DNA of 64,000 nt from Enterobacter asburiae (lineage in GTDB: Bacteria; Pseudomonadota; Gammaproteobacteria; Enterobacterales; Enterobacteriaceae): assembly GCF_024599655.1 (NCBI RefSeq), contig NZ_CP102247.1, forward strand, positions 1,116,001-1,180,000. The letters run 5' to 3'. How positions within the stretch are numbered: the stretch's first letter is position 1; each line of letters begins with the position of its first letter. Positions 58,937 through 64,000 of this stretch are shown one piece after another. The position numbers were made by a program, and so were the translations under genes. A model generated the notes under the pieces. That model was not told where the DNA came from, did no database searches, and saw nothing but the letters and a program-made list of their open reading frames with translations.

Positions 58937-59728
58937 TTAGCCAGCAAATTGCTGTATGAAGCGGCTGCCAAAATAGGCAAGGGTGAGAATGCCCGCACCC
59001 GCGACGTTGAACCAGACCACGCGACGACCGCGCCAGCCTTCATGATAATGGCCCCATAACAGGACAATATAGACAAACCACGCGATGATGGAGAGCACCG
59101 CTTTATCGATGTTCTCCACGCTGAACAGGTTCTTCATGTAAAACAGGCCCGTGCAGAGCGTCAGCGTCAGCAGCACCACGCCCACCTGGGTGATGTGGAA
59201 CATCTTACGCTCAATGACCATCAGCGGCGGCATCTCGTGGTTAAACGCCAGCTTTTTGTTTTTCAGCTGGTAGTCAATCCAGGCGAGCTGCATCGCGTAA
59301 AGCGCGGCGATGATCAGCGTCGCGTAGGCAAAGAGCGACAGGCCGATATGCACCAGCATCCCCGGGGTAGCCTCCAGATGCGTAATGAATTCATTAGGCA
59401 TAAAGGTGGCGAGGGCCAGATTGATCAGCGCGAAGGTATAGACAATCGGCAGCAGCAGCCAGCCGCGATTTTTAGACGCGACGATGGTCATTACCGTACA
59501 GATCATCAGGCTGACCAGCGAGCCGACGTTGAGGACGCTCAGGTTTTGCACGCTGCCGTCGCCGGGAATGATGCGTGATTCCAGCGCAAACGCGTGGCTA
59601 ATCAGTGCGATCACCGCGGAAAGAATAGCCATGCGCCGCCAGCCGCTGTTTTTTTGCAGCAGGCCGGGAACGATCAGCGCGAGGCTGACAGAGTAGGCAA
59701 CAAGGGCGATCAGTGCGAAAACAGGCAT
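58937..59728 (-). CDS. ypjD: Inner-membrane cytochrome c assembly-family protein YpjD (CorE)
   Basis: An eight-TM CcmC/HemX-like membrane protein, 263 aa (the E. coli length) from MPVFALIALVAYSVSLALIV. The conserved GHYHEGWRGRRVVWFNVAGA near the C-terminus and the LLLPIVYTFALINLALATF segment are present. It is implicated with corB in cobalt/magnesium resistance. It starts divergently from ffh and is 18 bp upstream of corB on the same strand. Confidence 0.95.
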   Translation of the reverse strand: MPVFALIALVAYSVSLALIVPGLLQKNSGWRRMAILSAVIALISHAFALESRIIPGDGSVQNLSVLNVGSLVSLMICTVMTIVASKNRGWLLLPIVYTFALINLALATFMPNEFITHLEATPGMLVHIGLSLFAYATLIIAALYAMQLAWIDYQLKNKKLAFNHEMPPLMVIERKMFHITQVGVVLLTLTLCTGLFYMKNLFSVENIDKAVLSIIAWFVYIVLLWGHYHEGWRGRRVVWFNVAGAGILTLAYFGSRFIQQFAG

Positions 59729-59894
59729 ATAGGCATCGACAGTTGTCTTAATAAGAAAGAGAAGCAGTATAACGTTACGTGACGCCTGCTCCAACCGTTG
59801 CATAACAACAAAGGCGCCTTCATGTTATACTCCGGCAAAATTCTGTGTATGTGTCGCCCATGGCGGCCCAACGTTTCTACTCAGGCGAGAGACA

Positions 59895-61256
59895 ATGTTT
59901 GATAATTTAACCGATCGTTTGTCGCGCACGCTGCGCAACATCAGCGGCCGCGGACGCCTTACTGAAGAGAACATCAAGGAAACGCTGCGCGAAGTGCGCA
60001 TGGCGCTGCTGGAAGCAGACGTCGCGTTGCCGGTTGTTCGTGATTTTATCAACCGCGTAAAAGAGAAGGCGGTTGGTCATGAAGTTAACAAGAGCCTGAC
60101 CCCGGGTCAGGAGTTCGTCAAAATCGTTCGTAATGAACTGGTTTCGGCGATGGGCGAAGAGAACCAGGTGCTTAACCTGGCGGCTCAGCCGCCGGCCGTG
60201 GTGCTGATGGCGGGCCTGCAGGGTGCGGGTAAAACGACCAGCGTCGGTAAGCTGGGTAAGTTCCTGCGAGAAAAGCACAAGAAGAAAGTGCTGGTGGTCT
60301 CTGCGGACGTCTATCGCCCGGCGGCGATCAAACAGCTGGAAACCCTGGCCGAGCAGGTCGGCGTAGATTTCTTCCCGTCCGACGTGGCGCAGAAGCCTGT
60401 CGACATCGTTAACGCGGCGCTGAAAGAAGCGAAGCTTAAATTCTACGACGTGCTGCTGGTGGATACCGCCGGTCGTCTGCACGTTGACGAAGCGATGATG
60501 GACGAAATCAAGCAGGTGCATGCCTCTATCAACCCGGTAGAGACCCTGTTCGTTGTCGACGCCATGACCGGTCAGGATGCGGCGAATACCGCGAAAGCGT
60601 TTAACGAAGCGCTGCCGTTAACCGGCGTGGTGCTGACCAAGGTGGACGGTGACGCCCGCGGCGGTGCGGCGCTCTCCATTCGTCACATCACCGGTAAGCC
60701 GATTAAATTCCTCGGCGTGGGCGAGAAAACTGAAGCGCTGGAGCCGTTCCACCCGGATCGTATTGCCTCCCGTATCCTCGGCATGGGCGACGTGCTGTCG
60801 CTGATCGAAGATATTGAGAGCAAGGTTGACCGCGCGCAGGCCGAGAAGCTGGCCAGCAAGCTGAAAAAAGGCGACGGTTTCGATCTCACCGATTTCCTTG
60901 AGCAGCTGCGTCAGATGAAAAACATGGGCGGCATGGCCAGCCTGATGGGCAAACTGCCGGGCATGGGCCAGATCCCTGACAACGTGAAAGCGCAGATGGA
61001 TGACAAGGTGCTGGTGCGTATGGAGGCGATCATCAACTCGATGACCCTTAAAGAACGCGCTAACCCAGATATCATCAAAGGTTCCCGTAAACGCCGTATC
61101 GCAGCCGGTTGCGGCATGCAGGTGCAGGACGTTAACCGTCTTCTGAAACAGTTCGACGACATGCAGCGCATGATGAAGAAAATGAAGAAAGGCGGCATGG
61201 CGAAGATGATGCGTGGTATGAAAGGGATGATGCCCCCCGGTTTTCCAGGGCGTTAA
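59895..61256 (+). CDS. ffh: Signal recognition particle GTPase Ffh
   Basis: Protein component of the SRP, 453 aa, as in E. coli. NG domain: GLQGAGKTTSVGKL (G1), DVYRPAAIKQLETLAEQ, DTAGRLHVDEAMMDE (G3), TKVDGDARGGAALS (G4). The C-terminal Met-rich M domain (about 330-450) ends MMRGMKGMMPPGFPGR and binds signal peptides and 4.5S RNA. Strongly biased codon use. It has its own terminator. Confidence 0.98.
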   Translation: MFDNLTDRLSRTLRNISGRGRLTEENIKETLREVRMALLEADVALPVVRDFINRVKEKAVGHEVNKSLTPGQEFVKIVRNELVSAMGEENQVLNLAAQPPAVVLMAGLQGAGKTTSVGKLGKFLREKHKKKVLVVSADVYRPAAIKQLETLAEQVGVDFFPSDVAQKPVDIVNAALKEAKLKFYDVLLVDTAGRLHVDEAMMDEIKQVHASINPVETLFVVDAMTGQDAANTAKAFNEALPLTGVVLTKVDGDARGGAALSIRHITGKPIKFLGVGEKTEALEPFHPDRIASRILGMGDVLSLIEDIESKVDRAQAEKLASKLKKGDGFDLTDFLEQLRQMKNMGGMASLMGKLPGMGQIPDNVKAQMDDKVLVRMEAIINSMTLKERANPDIIKGSRKRRIAAGCGMQVQDVNRLLKQFDDMQRMMKKMKKGGMAKMMRGMKGMMPPGFPGR

Positions 61257-61277
61257 TCGCTTTTGAGATTGCTTTTT

Positions 61278-61308
61278 GCCCGAAAATGAGTAAAATTTTC
61301 GGGCTTTT
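61278..61308 (+). terminator. Terminator after ffh
   Basis: GCCCGAAAAT (61278-61287) pairs with ATTTTCGGGC (61295-61304), followed by TTTT. It lies 22 bp beyond ffh and ahead of the rpsP operon. Confidence 0.9.
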
Positions 61309-61372
61309 AATATGACACCCGGGCTCCGTTCCTCGATGGGGCCCGGTTGTTTTATTCACACAAGAGGATGTT

Positions 61373-61621
61373 ATGGTTACTATTCGTTTAGCTCGTCACG
61401 GCGCTAAAAAGCGTCCGTTCTACCAGGTTGTTGTGACTGACAGCCGTAATGCACGCAACGGTCGCTTCATCGAGCGCGTTGGTTTCTTCAACCCACTGGC
61501 CGCTGGCGCAGAAGAAGAAACTCGTCTGGATCTGGATCGTATCGCTCACTGGGTTGGCCAGGGCGCTACTGTTTCCGATCGCGTTGCTACGCTGATCAAA
61601 GCAGCAAACAAAGCAGCTTAA
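61373..61621 (+). CDS. rpsP: 30S ribosomal protein S16
   Basis: S16 (82 aa) binds early in 30S assembly. The characteristic MVTIRLARHGAKKRPFYQVV N-terminus and the KAANKAA tail are present. It leads rpsP-rimM-trmD-rplS, the four-gene ribosome/tRNA maturation operon. The start follows AAGAGGATGTT. Confidence 0.98.
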   Translation: MVTIRLARHGAKKRPFYQVVVTDSRNARNGRFIERVGFFNPLAAGAEEETRLDLDRIAHWVGQGATVSDRVATLIKAANKAA

Positions 61622-61639
61622 TCTGTCACGGTGGTCATG

Positions 61640-62176
61640 ATGAGCAATAAAGCACCTGTTGAACCGATCGTATTGGGAAAAATGGGTTCTTGCTACGGTA
61701 TCCGTGGTTGGCTCAGAGTGTTTTCCTCCACTGAAGACGCTGATAGCATTTTTGATTACCAGCCCTGGTTTATCCAGAAAGGCGGTAAGTGGGAAGAGGT
61801 CGAGCTGGAAAGCTGGCGTCACCACAATCAGGACATCATCATCAAGCTGAAAGGCGTTGACGATCGTGATGCCGCGAATGCGCTGACTAATTGTGAAATT
61901 GTCGTGGATTCGTCGCAGTTGCCACAGCTGGAAGAGGGCGACTACTACTGGAAAGACCTTATGGGTTGCCAGGTAGTCACTACCGAAGGCTACAGCCTGG
62001 GGAAAGTCATCGATATGATGGAAACCGGGTCAAATGACGTTCTCGTCATTAAGGCAAACCTGAAAGATGCATTTGGCATCAAGGAGCGGTTGGTTCCGTT
62101 CCTCGATGGACAGGTTATCAAGAAAGTCGATCTCACTACTCAAACCATTGAAGTAGATTGGGATCCTGGTTTTTAA
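61640..62176 (+). CDS. rimM: 16S rRNA processing protein RimM
   Basis: 30S maturation factor of about 178 aa with an N-terminal RimM barrel (PIVLGKMGSCYGIRGWLRVF) and a C-terminal PRC barrel (LKDAFGIKERLVPFLDGQVI). Tandem ATGs at 61637 and 61640, after GGTGG, are the only sensible starts; the second is preferred on spacing. It lies 18 bp after rpsP. Confidence 0.95.
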   Translation: MSNKAPVEPIVLGKMGSCYGIRGWLRVFSSTEDADSIFDYQPWFIQKGGKWEEVELESWRHHNQDIIIKLKGVDDRDAANALTNCEIVVDSSQLPQLEEGDYYWKDLMGCQVVTTEGYSLGKVIDMMETGSNDVLVIKANLKDAFGIKERLVPFLDGQVIKKVDLTTQTIEVDWDPGF

Positions 62177-62207
62177 ATTCTCCGGATAAACGGTAAAAGA
62201 CGGCGCT

Positions 62208-62975
62208 ATGTGGATTGGCATAATTAGCCTGTTTCCTGAAATGTTCCGCGCGATTACCGATTACGGGGTAACTGGCCGGGCAGTAAAGAATGGCCTGCTG
62301 AGCATCCAGAGCTGGAGTCCTCGTGACTTTACTCATGACCGGCACCGTACCGTGGACGATCGTCCTTACGGCGGCGGACCGGGGATGCTAATGATGGTGC
62401 AACCCTTACGGGATGCCATTCACACAGCAAAAGCCGCGGCAGGTGAAGGCGCAAAGGTGATTTATCTGTCACCTCAGGGACGCAAGCTTGATCAAGCGGG
62501 CGTGAGCGAACTGGCGACGAATCAAAAGCTGATTCTGGTCTGTGGGCGCTACGAAGGGATAGATGAGCGCGTAATTCAAACCGAGATTGACGAAGAATGG
62601 TCTATCGGCGATTACGTTCTCAGCGGTGGTGAGTTACCCGCAATGACGCTGATTGACTCCGTCGCCCGGTTCATTCCGGGGGTTCTGGGCCATGAAGCTT
62701 CGGCAACGGAAGATTCCTTTGCCGATGGGTTGCTTGACTGTCCACACTATACTCGTCCTGAAGTGTTAGAAGGGATGGAAGTACCGGCAGTGTTACTGTC
62801 TGGAAACCATGCCGAGATACGTCGCTGGCGTTTGAAGCAGTCGCTGGGCCGAACCTGGCTTAGAAGACCTGAACTTCTGGAAAACCTGGCTCTGACTGAA
62901 GAGCAAGCAAAGTTGCTGGCCGAGTTCAAAACTGAACACGCGCACCAGCAGCATGAACATGATGGGAATGCGTAA
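62208..62975 (+). CDS. trmD: tRNA (guanine-N1)-methyltransferase TrmD
   Basis: Methylates G37 of tRNA, 255 aa (the E. coli length). The trefoil-knot SPOUT motifs are YGGGPGMLMMVQP, LILVCGRYEGIDERV and SIGDYVLSGGELPAM. It is the third gene of the operon. In E. coli it is translated far less than S16 and L19, through mRNA structure. Confidence 0.98.
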   Translation: MWIGIISLFPEMFRAITDYGVTGRAVKNGLLSIQSWSPRDFTHDRHRTVDDRPYGGGPGMLMMVQPLRDAIHTAKAAAGEGAKVIYLSPQGRKLDQAGVSELATNQKLILVCGRYEGIDERVIQTEIDEEWSIGDYVLSGGELPAMTLIDSVARFIPGVLGHEASATEDSFADGLLDCPHYTRPEVLEGMEVPAVLLSGNHAEIRRWRLKQSLGRTWLRRPELLENLALTEEQAKLLAEFKTEHAHQQHEHDGNA

Positions 62976-63018
62976 TACGCTCCCGAATATCAGTTTACCC
63001 AGGATAAGAGATTAAATT

Positions 63019-63366
63019 ATGAGCAACATTATTAAGCAACTTGAACAAGAGCAGATGAAGCAGGACGTACCTTCCTTCCGTCCAGGTGACACCGTGGAAG
63101 TGAAAGTATGGGTTGTTGAAGGTTCCAAAAAACGTCTGCAGGCATTCGAGGGCGTGGTTATCGCTATTCGTAACCGCGGTCTGCACTCTGCATTCACTGT
63201 TCGTAAAATTTCCAACGGCGAAGGCGTTGAGCGTGTCTTCCAGACTCACTCTCCGGTAGTTGACAGCATTGCTGTTAAACGTCGTGGTGCTGTACGTAAA
63301 GCTAAACTGTACTACCTGCGTGAGCGTACTGGTAAGTCTGCTCGTATTAAAGAGCGTCTGAACTAA
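63019..63366 (+). CDS. rplS: 50S ribosomal protein L19
   Basis: L19 (115 aa) lies at the subunit interface. MSNIIKQLEQEQMKQDVPSF and the C-terminal AKLYYLRERTGKSARIKERL are characteristic. It is the last gene of the operon, 43 bp after trmD, and is followed by a strong terminator. Confidence 0.98.
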   Translation: MSNIIKQLEQEQMKQDVPSFRPGDTVEVKVWVVEGSKKRLQAFEGVVIAIRNRGLHSAFTVRKISNGEGVERVFQTHSPVVDSIAVKRRGAVRKAKLYYLRERTGKSARIKERLN

Positions 63367-63393
63367 GATTCGCTTAAGCGACATCCTGTTAGA

Positions 63394-63425
63394 AAGGGCT
63401 GGCCGAAAGGCCGGCCCTTTTTTTA
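63394..63425 (+). terminator. Terminator of the rpsP operon
   Basis: GGGCTGGCC (63396-63404) pairs, with one G-T, with GGCCGGCCC around a GAAA tetraloop, followed by TTTTTTT. Confidence 0.95.
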
Positions 63426-63498
63426 TCCCTGCGCATTTCTCACGTTAACCCTTTTGTCATAAATCATTTACAATGCTTGCCTCTTGAGTGGAGGGGAC

Positions 63499-63903
63499 GT
63501 GGATAACGTACTGCATCAGCCTAACCGGAAACGCGCAGCGGCATTGACCGCGCTGTTTGCGATCCTGCTGATCGTGGTGGCGCCGCTTATCTCCGTCTCG
63601 CTGCAGAAAGATCCCATGAGCGCGATGCCGGGCATGCATCATGACATGAGCATGATGTCGATGAATGAGCATCATGGCGATATGCCGCACACGATGCCTG
63701 TCGACCATGCGGAAGCGTGCGGCTACTGCGTGCTGTTAGCGCACGTCCCTGGCGTGATGCTGGCGCTGATCGTCCTGCTCAGCGTGGTGCTGCAGAGGCT
63801 TCGCGTTAAGCCGCCGCGCCAGGCGGTCAGCCACTGGCACTTTTTCCCCTGGCTTTATCCTGATACCCGCGCGCCGCCGCGGCAGTCTGCTTTTTCCCTT
63901 TAA
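63499..63903 (+). CDS. DUF2946 family protein
   Basis: A 134-aa inner-membrane protein. The start is GTG at 63499, with GGAGGGGAC directly upstream; a TTG at 63484 is less likely. There is a TM helix near residues 17-36, then a His/Met-rich segment (MPGMHHDMSMMSMNEHHGDM) typical of copper-binding loops, a Cys pair in ACGYCVLLAH, and a second TM. DUF2946 genes sit beside copper or TonB/PepSY genes; here a probable PepSY-type gene follows. A copper or iron role is inferred from the His/Met cluster. Confidence 0.8.
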   Translation: MDNVLHQPNRKRAAALTALFAILLIVVAPLISVSLQKDPMSAMPGMHHDMSMMSMNEHHGDMPHTMPVDHAEACGYCVLLAHVPGVMLALIVLLSVVLQRLRVKPPRQAVSHWHFFPWLYPDTRAPPRQSAFSL

Positions 63904-63942
63904 AAAATAAATCAATAACTTACTGCCTTAAAAAGGAAAAGT

Positions 63943-64000
63943 ATGACTACCTGCACTCCGCGCGCGGCATGGGGAAACCTGCTGCGTCGCCTCCATTTCT
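63943..64000 (+). CDS. Start of a probable PepSY-domain membrane protein
   Basis: The first 19 codons (MTTCTPRAAWGNLLRRLHF) follow an AAAAGGAAAAGT ribosome-binding site 39 bp after the DUF2946 gene. The RRLHF element is typical of PepSY_TM proteins at the first membrane helix. It is cut by the window edge, so the assignment is tentative. Confidence 0.5.
   Translation, partial: MTTCTPRAAWGNLLRRLHF

Overview
The window is a stretch of chromosome from an enterobacterium close to Enterobacter (Lelliottia, Leclercia or Kosakonia are alternatives). The basis is gene-for-gene synteny with the E. coli emrB-emrA-mprA / proXWV / nrdFEIH / ygaM-ygaC-alaE-stpA-ygaP-ygaV block and the ssrA-smpB / recN-nadK-grpE / ffh / rpsP-rimM-trmD-rplS block. 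Protein lengths are near-identical to E. coli and the tmRNA tag is the enteric ANDENYALAA. No phage, IS element, CRISPR array or tRNA gene was found.

Left core block (1-14949). The emrRAB efflux operon (emrB cut by the window edge) and an MFS exporter are followed by the osmoprotectant transporter proVWX, the class Ib ribonucleotide reductase operon nrdHIEF with two NrdR boxes, and small stress or nucleoid genes (ygaM, ygaC, alaE, stpA, a 59-aa DUF2158 gene, ygaP, ygaV). ygaZH, which lie between ygaY and mprA in E. coli, are absent.

Accessory region A (14987-23929). An AllS-like LysR regulator diverges from a six-gene run: ankyrin protein, fdrA (allF), ylbE (allG), an NCS2-type permease, a carbamate kinase and a Tat-exported cytosine-deaminase-like amidohydrolase. 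The inferred logic is that a cyclic amide or ureide is deaminated or opened in the periplasm, imported, split by an FdrA/AllG transcarbamylase to carbamoyl phosphate, and used by carbamate kinase to make ATP. The third oxamate transcarbamylase subunit (allH/ylbF) is missing, so the substrate may not be oxamate. This is the best candidate for an undescribed pathway here.

Accessory region B (24054-31041). Small metabolic and regulatory genes (methyltransferase, SDR/LysR pair, lipoprotein, aminotransferase, DUF6622, NTF2-like, AraC, nudI) end in a gene-poor 730-bp stretch. That stretch holds a HigA/YbaQ antitoxin remnant, REP-like repeats and an unexplained multi-hairpin element.

Region C (31042-49683). 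A BapA-type biofilm adhesin of 3362 residues (about 23 Ig-like modules) and its dedicated type I secretion system (TolC-like, ABC, HlyD-like) sit beside a TPR protein / ECF sigma / anti-sigma operon, a YceI protein and a LEA-like periplasmic protein.

Region D (49700-51840). An AT-rich islet abuts the 3' end of ssrA. It holds a 27-aa putative membrane peptide and an overlapping pair encoding a Cys-rich zinc-ribbon protein and an orphan DNA methyltransferase.

Right core block (51846-64000). ssrA, smpB, ratA, ratB, bamE, recN (two LexA boxes), nadK, grpE (sigma-32 promoter), corB (apparently with a CTG start), ypjD, ffh, the rpsP operon, a DUF2946 gene and the first codons of a probable PepSY-domain gene.
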